Origin: Tetraselmis striata
Lineage: Eukaryota > Chlorophyta > Chlorodendrophyceae > Chlorodendrales > Chlorodendraceae
DNA: 64,000 nucleotides
Direction of reading: 5' to 3'
NCBI GenBank assembly: GCA_006384855.1
Contig: VCJN01001836.1
Span: forward strand, 1-64,000
This document shows positions 22,863 to 33,837 of the stretch, in pieces. The notes under the pieces were generated by a model. That model was not told the DNA's origin and did not search any database. It saw only the letters and a program-made list of their open reading frames with translations. Position 1 is the stretch's first letter. Every line of letters begins with the position of its first letter. A program made the translations under genes and the position numbers.

Positions 22863-24084
22863 GCAGCACGGCCACCCCCCCCCCCCCCCCCCCCCCCCCC
22901 GCCCTCCATCCCACCTATTCCACAGCTCCTGCAGTGGGCATGGTGGTTGTCGCGCCTTTAGCCTCCGAGCCGCTGGCATCCGGCACGCCTTCACCCCCGC
23001 CTAATGCATGCAAGCGCAAGTCCACAGGGTGTGGCTGCCGACGCGCCGGCTCCCCGCCCGCCGCTCTCCCCAGCCTGGCTATCGCTATGCGTAGGCCAGC
23101 CCTCGGCCGCATCGCCAGCGGCAGCCAAGCTCGGCGACAAGTCTGCCGCTCGCGGGCCCTGCCCCTGATCCGCCACTGACTGCGTATCGGCCCGGCTAGG
23201 TCCAACGGCCAGGGCCGCCACGCGACGAGAGCGTTGGGTGGGGGCACGTCGAGCAGACGCAGCTCTTGGCCGAGAGGGTCGGGCGGACCGGCTGGCAGAC
23301 TCTCGAGAGGGTGGCCGCGTGCGGGGGCGGGGGGGGGGGGGGGGGGGGGTTGCTAGGCACCTCCATCGGGATGGGACCTGCCCCAACCTGCATGGCAGTA
23401 ACCAATAGCGGTAATAACCAATGGCAATAACCAGTGGCAATAACCAAGTCTCGCGACTACATGGCGTGGAATGGGGGGCATGTAAGGCACAGGGTTGCAG
23501 GGACGTAAGAGGCGGCAGCATGCCTACTCACTAGCCGTGCAGACCTACGCCGAAGGTAGGCGGAGTCCATTCATGTCACGGATCCGGGCGTTCGCGCCAT
23601 TTTGTGAAAGTTAAGACTATGCGTGCCTGTGTCGCGTGGGATCGTTTCCTATGAATAACTGTCTGCCACGGTCCGGTTAGGGTTCTGGGCAGCCTTGGCG
23701 GTGGTGGAGAGGAATACCAGTAGTAGTACTGCGCAACCCCCCCACTGGAGTGGGCAGGATAACGGATGGCGGCGGCGACGCGAGGATACAGTACTTTGCG
23801 CTGTATATATATGTATGTAGTACATTGTTTCGCGCGCGAGCTAGTAAATTGTACCATTTTGGTGGGACAATAGCTAAGCATAGTGGCATGTACCGTTTAC
23901 GCTATAATATTGCCCTTTTCTCCCCCCCCCCCCCCCCCCCCCACCCCCCCGCCCCCCGCCCCATCATGCGCAGTAGGGCCCCACCATATCGCAAGACGCG
24001 GCCGCTCTATGCATCACCATGGGTGGACAAGAAACAAGTCTTGGAATACACGTGGATCAAGTATGGCACCGGCAAGTGGGTGGA
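22863..24084. other. No gene recognised; C/G homopolymers
   Basis: Contains C-runs at 22876-22900 and 23923-23947 and a G-run at 23329-23349. There is also a small AT-rich tandem motif (AATAACCARTGGC, 23395-23445). Open frames here are Pro/Arg/Ala-rich by-products of composition. Confidence 0.4.
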
Positions 24085-24387
24085 CGGCTACATGACGTTC
24101 TTGTCTCCAACCTCCTCGCGGACTACATGCCATTGCCAGATCAGTGTCTGACAAATCTCAGCAAGAACGTGCATGATCCCGACGCATCGTCCTCGTCCTC
24201 GAGCACTATTCCTCGCATATACCGAGATTGCACAATGTTCTACACCGATTATGCCTTTGACACTGTACCAGAATTCGTGTCGTCGCGATTCCTGAAGTTC
24301 TTCATCAAGCGGCCCGTAGGTGCTCAACCCGCCCGGGCGAAGCCTTTCGTGGCAATAATGATAACGTCCTCCGCGAATACCTCTTAG
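24085..24387 (+). CDS. Hypothetical exon, low confidence
   Basis: A frame of about 100 codons ending in TAG at 24385-24387 has less biased composition than its surroundings (for example FYTDYAFDTVPEFVSSRFLK). It contains a Ser run and no recognised domain. It could be a terminal exon of an unknown or degraded gene whose other exons I cannot place. Confidence 0.2.
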   Translation, partial: RLHDVLVSNLLADYMPLPDQCLTNLSKNVHDPDASSSSSSTIPRIYRDCTMFYTDYAFDTVPEFVSSRFLKFFIKRPVGAQPARAKPFVAIMITSSANTS

Positions 24388-25817
24388 GCAGCTGCCGAAA
24401 CGCCATGCTCTCTATTCTATTTCTGATGCAATCTATGGTTTGCCAACTCCATTATGAATGTGTCGTTGTTGCTGTCATGCATGCCATACTGTTAGTTGTG
24501 GTTTGGCTGCCAACGTTGTCGATGTCGCTCCAGGACTCATTCTGAGCCTCATGCGTGCAAACACATCATTCACAGTAATTAAGTAGTACGTACTTCAGAG
24601 TAAAGTAGATTATCAAAAAGGGGGCCAAAATAAAGGGGGGGCACCCATAACAACAGATATATAATCTGAGTTATCTGATATAATCGTCGCCTTATTTTAG
24701 TCTTGTCGGCACCCGTACAGGTGCATTTTATTTAGCGCTATATTTTATATTCCCTTATATCTAACGCGCTAGAGGTTTTATTGTTTTAATACGCTGGCGA
24801 CTACACTAATAAGTCGGGCCGTATTTGAATAATATAGAATACTGTACTTTGTAAAACGAATGCTCATTATCATGTACGAGTAATAACCGCCGAGCTCCGT
24901 GCTCCATTCGTGTGCCCAATTATCACACCGCAAGCAGCCGCACGACGACCGTTCATCTCCCCCCCCCCCCCCCCCCCCCCCCGCCCCCACGGAGCTGGTT
25001 TTATTCCGCATCCCCAGAAAGCGAGATCTACGGCCAGGTATCCTCGGAAACTAAGCACACCCGCCCCGCCGGCTTACATCCACTCTGCGCCCACTACACC
25101 GGTGGTAGGCTCTAAACTGGCGCGGAAATCTGCACTGTAAGCCCCCCTCAGCTGCCGCCCCGCCGGCGTGTCGGCACCCGCCAGTCGGCTGCTGAGGCGG
25201 CTGCCGTCGCGGCCCGATACGGCGGTGCCACGCCTCGAGCTGCGCATCGCCGAGCAGCGCCAGCAATAAGCGAGATGGAAGTCTAAACGTCATCGCGCCA
25301 ATTCGGATCGTGCGACTAACGGAGACTGGCTGGCCGGGTATTTTCGTTGAGGGGAGTCGGACGACAGGAGGGGAGAAAACGCCAATACCCCTTTGGTCCG
25401 CGGGCACTCGCCATTCACGCCATCCATCGTCAACGCTGCCCGGAAAAAGCTTACAAACTATTGTTCGGTCGGATCGCGTCAGTAACGGGGCGCAGTGCAT
25501 GCGCGGGTTCCATTATGTAATGTCATGGAAGAGTTACTTCGGGGCCTGTTTAGGTTCGCGCCGGCGTGCACCTAGCTGACCTGCTGCAGCACCCAGCTCA
25601 CCCTGTATTCACCGCCGTGGGTTGATACCACCCTACGAGCAACTTCATGCTGGGCTGTTCTTGTTACATGCAACCATGCTGGCAAGCGTGCATGCTAGCG
25701 CGGAGAGATTGCTCGCAGCTTGCGACTTTTGCCGGTGTGACCTGCAGGCTAGCCGCCGGCCGCCCTCTCTTCGCCACAAGTGGGGCATCCACCCCCCGAG
25801 ACCCGCCGCGCCACAGA
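24388..25817. other. Intergenic, upstream region of the WD40 gene
   Basis: 24400-24900 is AT-rich and holds no gene. A C-run lies at 24960-24982. The remainder becomes GC-rich toward the first exon at 25818. A minus-strand frame at 25051-25500 is open, but nothing in it is recognisable and it probably reflects promoter-proximal GC content. Confidence 0.35.
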
Positions 25818-28800
25818 ATGGGAGGCGCCGTCGCCCCGGAGCGTCCGCCTGCGGAGGGGCACGCCCCGCCTCTCTCGGAACTGCGCAAGAGGCTGCAGTT
25901 GCACCATCCCGACAAGGGCGGCGACCTCAACACCTTCCTGCAGCTGTACAGGTGCTCTGCCCACGGTGGCCCGGCTCAAACGGAAGGCGGGTTGGTTTTC
26001 GCCTCCCTGCCTTGTGGGTTATTGACGGCAATGCAGATGCCAAGCCACGTGCCTACCGCCGCATGGACGGCCCTCCTGAGCGACTGACGGAGCGCATGTG
26101 TCCGCCCAGAACGTACGCTGCTCGGCGGCACGCGGCTGAGCAAGTGGCCGATGGCGCTGATGGCGCAGTCGGTGCAGGTGCGTGGCTACCCGCTGCAAGG
26201 GTGACACGGTGGCCTGCCTGGGCGCGCATGACGGCAACGTGTGCCGCGAGCCGTGGTGCAGCGGACGGTGCTGGGGGCCACGAGGAGGGTCCGGGCTCCG
26301 GAGGGGCGCCGTGCGAGCGGGAGGAGGTCGCGCAGGGGGACGCGCTGCATGCGGAGGGGCGCCACAGGGAGGCGCTGCTGGTCTACTCCAAGCTGCTGCG
26401 GAGGTGCGGCGCCGCGATGCGATGTGCCGGTGGCAGGCTCCAGCACCTCTGAGGCCCCACTTTGCCTTGAACCCCCCCCCCCCCCCCCCTCCCCCCCCTC
26501 AAATGTTCAGGTTCCCCAACGAGGCGCAGCTGTACCTGAAGTGCGCCAGCGCTCTGCTCGCGTCCGGCAGCCCTGCAGCCGCGCAGAAGTTTGCGCAGAA
26601 GGCGGCGGACATCCGCCCGATGTGGCACGAGGTGGCCTCCGCAGGATGCACCCTGCACCACTCGCCCTCCCTCTTGGGCATAGGGAGTTGGTGGTGTGTG
26701 GGGGGGGGTGGGGGCGGGGGGGGTATTGGTAACAAGGAGGCTGTCCTGGGGCGCGCCTTTGGGGTAGCCAGGCCATGACGACCAATGCTGACCCGAATGC
26801 GGCTGCCGACGGGAGGTTGACTATACCTCTCCGTTAAGAAGGTGTCATGCTGGACTCCATGCCGAAAAAAAACTTCAAAAACTTCAAAACTTCAAAGCCC
26901 CTCGGCATATGAAGGATGCGTAGTGTATGCAAGCAACTTAATGCGCAGCGACCGGTTCACCGGTGTGTTTCTGTGTGTGTTTTGGGTGTGTGTGTGTGTG
27001 TGTGTCTGTCTGTGTGTCTGTGTGTGTATCTGTGTCTGTGTGTGTGCACGCGTGCCGGCATGGTTCGAATGACGCTGCGAACAAGTGGGACCCGCCCTGC
27101 CTGCCGGACGCCAATTGTAGAAATGTTAATTGTATCGACCATTCAGATATGATCAAACAGCTCAAGGTGAAACGATCAACCCCGGGGAAAACAACGACGA
27201 CTCTAATGTTTCTACACCCAGCGCGTAACTCCGTCACCCCCACAACCTCGTTCAACACGACGTATCTTAAAACTATAGCGGATGTTCTCATAGAGATTTG
27301 CTAGCAACCCTAACTTGGGGCTCACACCAAAGGTTATAATAGGTACGTCGGCGCACCTACCCATACTTTCCGGTGTGCGCAATCTTGAACCCCCCCCCCC
27401 CCCCCTTCTCCCAGTCAAGTCAATCGTGCAGCCAGTTAAAAGCTGAAATGGGATGCCGCGTCAGAATAATCCTCATCCGATGCGCCTCCAAAGCCTTCAT
27501 CAGCGTCTCACTCATGATTGACCGTGTCGCGACAGATGGCCTGAAGGCCCCCCCCCCCCCCCCGGCGCGTCATGCCACGCAGGCCCACGTCTGCCTCGGG
27601 CACTGCCTGCAGGGACAGGACCTCGCTGGCGAAGCGGCGACCGCCTTCCAGCGCGCTCTGGACATCAACCCCGTGCTGGAGCTGGGTGCAGAAACGGTGG
27701 GCCGACACGCCGCACGGTTGAAGTCAGCTCCTGGAGGACCCCGCGGCGTGACTGAGAACCGAGATACGTCTGTTACGGTGTTTCACGGGGCGGGACTCAT
27801 TTGCATCAGCGTTTAGGTAGTAGGGTTCTCATAAGTGCGTCATGGTACACACATCCAACATCAGGGCATATGTACACTGTGATTCAGGGTATACAAACCC
27901 AAGTTAAACCCATGCCCCAGGGGCTACTCGGAGATAAACCGTGCGCGTTGTATTCTAACCGGGCGCTCCGCCACGCCATCCAGATCTCAGCACAGCAGTC
28001 CCCAGCAGAGCACGCAGCGCCGCCGCTGGACCCGGGTGAGCCGCCAAGCAGCGAGGCGCCGCACTCGGGGCCGGTGCGCGCGGCCAAGTAAGTCTCCCCC
28101 TTCCTCCACCCCACCCCCCCCCGGGCCCGTCTCACTTGCCGTGGTGAGTTGGTTCGAACAGTGACAGGAACACGTTTTTTAGGCACTGCGAGGCAAACGG
28201 TCAAAGGGGGTTGCATATGTCATGTAGTGTGCTGACTAGCGGCAACCACAACGGAATGCCAGTCATTGAAATCGGCAGGGTCATGAGCAGTACCCTCGTC
28301 CGTGTCACGTGTCTGCGTGTGGGTATTGGCGGGCACTGGCTTCAAGGCACGTGCGTGCATTTGCAATCCAAATGTTTAGATACGCGCCGACGCGCCAATA
28401 AGAACCCTCACCGCAAGCCTCACATTGGGCTTGCATGCCACCTATCATGGCCTTATTCGCTATAGTAGTTTTGCTATACTTTTGTCTACATTGGACCGCT
28501 GGCTGGAATAGGGCCTCATTCGCAGTGTTCTTGTTCCTGCGCCGGCGCCCGTGACGGGCGTTGCGTGTTGTGTCGGGTGGGAGTCGATGGGAAGCCGTGA
28601 CAGACGCCGCCACGGCTTGCACCAGCGGCACTCACGCTGCCGGTGGCTTTTCGGGTGTCGCTGCAGGTTCTGCCCGGATGATCAGCAGGCGGGGCTGCTC
28701 GCGACGGCGTCGCTGGATGCCGTTGTGTCCCTGTGGCGCGTGAGCCGCGACTGCGGCGCGCCCCCCACGCACGTCGCGAGCTTCACGGAGCACCAGGGCG

Positions 28801-31800
28801 GCGTGACGGAGGTGCAGCATTGCCGCCTCAACACCGCGATCTCCTCCCTGTCTTTGCCGACAATGGAACTCATCGCGTGGTCCCAAGCACGGCCCCACAT
28901 CCGCCATAGGCGGCGCTTATTAAACACATTGTGCGGCGCAGCTGGAGTGGTCCCCCAGCGGCGCCAAGCTCGCAAGTTGCTCGCTGGACATGACGTGCCA
29001 TGTGCGCACGCTGGCGGTGGGCGAGGATGGCCAGCCGCGGGTGGCCTCCCTGCTGGTGCTGGCCGGTGAGGGCCGCGAGCGCTAAATACGCCGCGAGAGT
29101 AACACCCCGCTATCGTGCTATGTGGTGTTGTCGAGTGGGGTGTCCTGTGATGTCATGTCATGTGGTGTCATGTCATGTGGTGTCATGTCATGTCATGTCA
29201 TGCCATGTGGTGTCATGTCATGTCATGTCATGTCATGTCATGTGGTGTCATGTCATGTGGTGTCATGTGATGTGATGTGATGTCATGTCATGTGGTGTCA
29301 TGTGGTGTCATGTAATGTGGATGTCATGCCATACCATGTGGTGCCGTGCGGTGTCATGGCACGGTTGGCATTGCATGCCACGCAGCGTCATGTCATGGCA
29401 TCTAGATGTAATGTGGACGTCATGGCACATGAATGCGGGTGTCATGTCTTTTCACAACACAGCAGCATGACATTGCCAACCCCCTTCCCCCCCCCCCCCC
29501 AAACGGCTGATTCCATCATCTCGCCCTTTTTCCCTACCACCACCGCAACCTTGAAGGCCTAACTCCGCACGCATGCCCGTGGCGCAGGTCACGAGGGACG
29601 GGTGACGGCGGCGCAGTTCTCCGCAGACGAGCAGCATCTGTTCACAGGTGCGCCCCCACTGCGCTTTGCCGTTCTGTGAAGGGATAGTCATTGGAGAGGG
29701 GGGGGGGGGGGGGGGGCAGCCGTTGGCCTAGTCGGAGCTCAAGAGCGGTGACCGGATTCATCGGGCATGCGCCGCATGCATCTGCCGCGCCCCTGTGTGC
29801 GCTGACGCAGCCCAATGCCCGCGGGTGCGCAGGCTCGACGGACAAGACCGCTCGCCTGTGGGATCTCCGCAGCGGGCAGTGCGAGTGCGTGGTGCGCGGG
29901 CACGGGGGCATGGTCCCCAGCATCGCGCTGTCCCGCATGCCGGGCGCCGGCGGCGGCCGCGGCGGCGAGGCGCCGCGCGACCAGCTGCTGGGCGCCACCG
30001 CCTCGGGCGACGGCGTGTGCCGCATGTGGGACCTGTCGGGTGGCGGGCAGTGCTGGCAGGAGATGAAGGGCTGGAGCGAGGGCGCCGCCAACCTGTGCGC
30101 CTTTACGCCCACGCGCGAGGGCGCCATGCCGCAGAGCAAGGTGTCCCCCCCACCCCCCCAACCCCCCATCCCTTCCATTCCCCATATCTTTCCAAGCACT
30201 GTGTGACAATGTGACAGGGTAGCAATCTGGAGACTGTGATTTTAAGCAGGCAAGTAAACGTGCATTTACTTACAGGGGCCGGCACACCTATGAGAGCCCA
30301 AAACACAAATCCGGGACTGGGGTTGCATTTCTTCTTTGTATAGCCACATTTACTGTAGCTGTATTTTTGAGGACAGCGGTATGGTTTCTGGCTTGAAAGG
30401 GCTGGCAGGGCAGGTTCCTACTTGTATCGCCGCTTTTTGAATCACCGCGATGGCACAAATGTGTGGAAAATTACCATCCGATAAAAGTGCCTGCCGGCAA
30501 GAGTTTATAACAAATTTACCCGTGGTCGATGGTTATGACAGCGTTGCGTCTTTTCTGGACCTTTTCTCATTGCAGACCCATTTTGTACCTTGCACTAAAT
30601 CTATACCTGCCAAACAGCTTGCTCACCTTTACATTACCTATAAGCTCCATGGCCTTAGTGTTGTACGGTGGGTGACAGAGATACCGAATATACCGCTGAA
30701 TAGTTTCAAGAACTTTTTGCTGGGTTGGGCACTACCCTTAAGCTCAGCATAGCCTATTACCCACAGACTGATGGCCAGACAGAAATACTTAATAAATCAT
30801 AGAGGAACTGTTACGAGCTTGTTGTTATGATAACTAGTCCAAATGATTTTGTTATCATAACCAGTCCAACCACAATGTCAGATATAGCATCATGACCCGA
30901 TACTTTAATTATGCAAAGTGCTTACAGCCAGCGCGCCATCTTCGCGCTGCACAGCATGTCAGCACCCCACTTCATGACTGTGCAATACAGAATGACTTCA
31001 CCACTCATCCTTGCGAGGTTTACATACCGTGTAGCAGTTATGTAAGGCCAGCGGGGTCCAAAACATCCATAACGGAACTCATGCACACGAAAACATGCAC
31101 AGGATATTGACCCTGATACACGACACCGAGCATGTGTCTAAGGACGGTCTGCGGCTTGAGCACTGCCCGACAAACGACTGGATGAAACGATATCCTCAGG
31201 CATCGCCCCACTTCATGCGCTCGAGGAGCCTAGGATCCTCGAGACCCTGCGATCCCCGCCTTACTGCCGCCCCCCTGTTGCCCCGTGCAGCTCGTCACCG
31301 CCCACATCGACTTTGACCGCAAGGAGGCCCGCGCGCTGGTGTGGGACACCGCCCCCGGGGGCGACCTGTGGGTGGACGGCAAGCTGCTGGGCCCGAGCCA
31401 GCAGTACGACGTGTTCCGCTCCAAGATCGAGTCGCTCTCGTTCGCCTTCGACTCGTCCGGCAGCCTCCTGATGGCGTGCTGCGCCGCGGACGGCAACGTC
31501 AAGGTGGGCGCGCTCGCATTCTCGGGGGATCGATGCGCAGGAGAGGTCGGCACAATGCTAGTGCATAGTACCCGCGTAGCGCCGCCTCATCCCCACATCC
31601 ATGCAGCGGCTGGTTCCCGTCGCGAGCATCATTGCAAAGCGTGGTCATGATACGCGCCAGGCCGCTTAGGGTTCGATACATTCTCCTCCCCTTCCGCGCA
31701 AAACTAGAAAAGCGACATGTATCGGGAAAACTATAATACTGCACCATGAACATAGCACGGAATGTCCGACTTGATTGCGCTAAACAAGTCATCATGTCAG

Positions 31801-32468
31801 TGACCCACGAACCGAGGTAATGCTATGGTGTGGCCAGCGTCCTTTTAATCGTTGCCAGCATGATTACCCCCCTCCCCTTTCAGCATACATTAGCTTTTCA
31901 TCCATAGTTTGCGGCCATGACCGACTTTCCGCTATTGTTGCCGTGCCCTGGTGCCGCGGGTACTCATGGCGCGCGCCCTCGCTGCCGATCAGGTGTTCGA
32001 CATCACGCACAACATGTGCCTGTACGACCTGCCGCGAGGCGCCGCCCACGGCGAGGAAGGCGGCAAGAAGATGGCGCTGTTCTCGCCGTGCGGGACGTAC
32101 CTTGCGGCCTCCGAGGGCGGCGCTACCCTGCAGGTGCCGCTCCGCCATTGGCATTCGCGCGGACCAATCCAAAGTGCCATGTTAAAACAGCGCCATGTTC
32201 CCAATAACGGAGAAGAGGCACCATCATCGCCATTTCGAGCAAGTTTTCGGCATCCAGGCTGGTGGTGCTGCGGGATCAACTATCCATATAAAACACGTGT
32301 CTTAACAAGTAGAGATGTAGTAGTTAAACATCCCTCCGCGCCGTACATGGCAAGGCATGACTAACCAGTCTATTAGGATGGAAGTCCGGCAATTAGAAGT
32401 AGTACTGTTAAGAGCAGAGTAAACCTGTGTGCTGATACTATTAAGAACATGGGTAGTGTCTACGGATC

Positions 32469-32506
<38 letters not shown>

Positions 32507-33145
32507 CATGCCGGCGCTCTGGTGCCAAACACACCATTTCATGTCCTGAATCGTCATATTGCCCTTTACTCGCCTTCATGTCCCATTTGTGGACAAGTGT
32601 ACTCCTCGCTGATAGATTGTTGAGTTTAAACAAGTTGCGCTGATGCTGCACACACCTCAGCTCCTAACAAAGCCGCACCAACTACCCCGTACCTATACGA
32701 ACACGTGCGCTTTGGCCTCGTAAGCTTTTCACATCGCTGAGGCACTCAAGTATGCATGGCCCCAAGTGTAAGTTGTGGCATGCTTGGCATCAGCAAGCTG
32801 GCGCCATCATATAAGAACAAGGGGGGGAGGGGGGACTAATGGTCAGAGGCGATTGGGCACACCATACACTACATGCTGCCCTCCTCAAACACCTCTAGAA
32901 TGCAGTGTACCTGCGCACGCCAACAGTCCCACACCCCGCCACAAGCTGCCTCACGGCATGGCGTTCATTCATTGAGGCCGTCCCGGTGCACGGCGGTCGC
33001 GCAGATCTACTCCGTGGAGGAGGGGCAGCAGGTTGCCACCAAGCGGAGCCCCGCGTCCATCATCAGCATGGGCTGGAGCGCCGACGGCACACAACTGGCC
33101 GTGGGAAGCGCGAACGGCACGTTTGCTGTCCACCCCATCCTCTGA
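25818..33145 (+). CDS. J-like / TPR / WD40 repeat protein
   Basis: Thirteen exons were placed: 25818-25951, 26110-26177 (uncertain), about 26304-26403, 26511-26631, 27583-27696, 27996-28087, 28667-28811, 28942-29065, 29588-29647, 29833-30140, 31291-31503, 31993-32133 and 33005-33145. Phases agree exactly from exon 26511 to the TGA stop. Exon 1 encodes LRKRLQLHHPDKGGDLNTFL, which resembles the HPD segment of a J domain. Exons 3-5 encode three TPR-like helices (ALHAEGRHREALLVYSKLL; EAQLYLKCASALLASGSPAAA; VCLGHCLQGQDLAGEAATA). Exons 7-13 encode WD40 blades (LATASLDAVVSLWRV; WSPSGAKLASCSLD; GHEGRVTAAQFSADEQHLFTG; GSTDKTARLWDLRSGQCE; SGDGVCRMWDL; MGWSADGTQLAVGSANGTF). The likely role is a scaffold or chaperone adaptor. 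I do not recognise an orthologue with this exact order. Introns carry C-runs, (TG)n, (AC)n and a Gypsy relic. Confidence 0.7.
26963..27046. repeat. (TG)n microsatellite, imperfect
   Basis: Alternating TG interrupted by TC and TT steps, lying in the intron after the third TPR-like block of the WD40 gene. Confidence 0.9.
27070..27310. repeat. Dispersed intronic repeat, copy 1
   Basis: A segment with CATTCAGATATGATCAAA, GTGAAACGATCAACC and GGGAAAACAACGACGACTCT resembles 35690-35880 in an intron of the neighbouring GGCT-like gene. Similarity is patchy and the family is unknown. Confidence 0.35.
29139..29455 (+). repeat. TGTCA-type pentamer microsatellite
   Basis: TGTCA and ATGTGGTG steps are repeated about 40 times, regular to about 29330 and degenerate after that. 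The repeat lies in an intron of the WD40 gene between exons 28942-29065 and 29588-29647. Confidence 0.9.
30470..30830 (+). mobile_element. Ty3/Gypsy integrase relic in a WD40-gene intron
   Basis: The intron between exons 29833-30140 and 31291-31503 contains remnants of a retroelement integrase: TNLPVVDGYDSVASFLDLFS, THFVPCTKS and, downstream, YYPQTDGQTE. The YHPQTDGQTE-like block is typical of Ty3/Gypsy (chromovirus-like) integrases. Only this fragment is left. It is broken by several lesions and LTRs were not seen, so it is an old fossil. Confidence 0.75.
32470..32502. repeat. (AC)n microsatellite
   Basis: A pure AC run of about 16 units in the last intron of the WD40 gene. Confidence 0.95.
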
Positions 33146-33619
33146 CCCCCTCCCCCCCCCCCGCCCACCGGCTGTCAAGGCGCGAGGACGTCGTTGCCAA
33201 GCACACCTCGACAAGACCTAAATTTGCCAATGACAAGACCATCATGATGTTTGAATTCTCTCCACCGCTCCAGCCGAGCTGCTCGTATCAAGGCGTGCGA
33301 TTGGCCGGTAAATGCAAAGTGGTGTCCCAGGGTTTCACAAGCCCCTCCACATCCCGAGGCCGCCAGATCCGGAAGCGCGCGACCCTGCCCAACACACCAA
33401 GCGCCTTGTCCACAAACACCACGACTATGAAATTGAATCCCAGCCCGTCACATGCAAGATGTCTCACGGCCCGGCTACCTGAACCCTCATAGCGCCGGCT
33501 AACCTTGCATGCGAGCCCCTCCGGAGGCCATTTCGCCGCCCAGTGCTACCCCCTACCCATTTGTTGCACGCCCAAAGCATGGACCTGTGCAGGGCGGGCA
33601 TAAAAGCAGCCGTATCAGC
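33146..33619. other. Intergenic, 3' flank of the WD40 gene
   Basis: No gene recognised. It contains a short C-run at 33151-33161 and no TGTAA signal close to the stop codon. Confidence 0.4.
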
Positions 33620-33797
33620 TGAGCCTGCCATCTTCCAGTTTCGCTGTGTTACTATTCGATCCTGAAGCGCCCCCCCCCCCCCCCCCCCCCCCCCGCCTTG
33701 ACTCCGTTTTCCACGTGTTCACTAAACCTTCCTGCCAATTTCGGCTCTTGTCCGTGTAAAGCAGCCAGTGCGATCTTTTTGGCAAAACCAGACTCAA
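33620..33797 (+). mobile_element. Solo remnant of the split-direct-repeat element
   Basis: Diverged match to the end of the A2 block plus B2 seen at 1540-1720: GCCATCTTCCAG, then AACCTTCCT, GTGTAAA.CAGCC and TTTTTGGCAAAACCAGACTC. A C-run at 33670-33694 has expanded within it. It lies between the two convergent genes. Confidence 0.5.
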
Positions 33798-33837
33798 CTA
33801 GCATGGTCGTCTCGCCGCTAGACGCGCTCCGGCCGGG

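Noticed and set aside
22876-23521. Long Pro/Arg/Ala-rich minus-strand open frame
   Set aside because: It crosses a homopolymer run, has no domain or splice support, and its composition follows from GC content.
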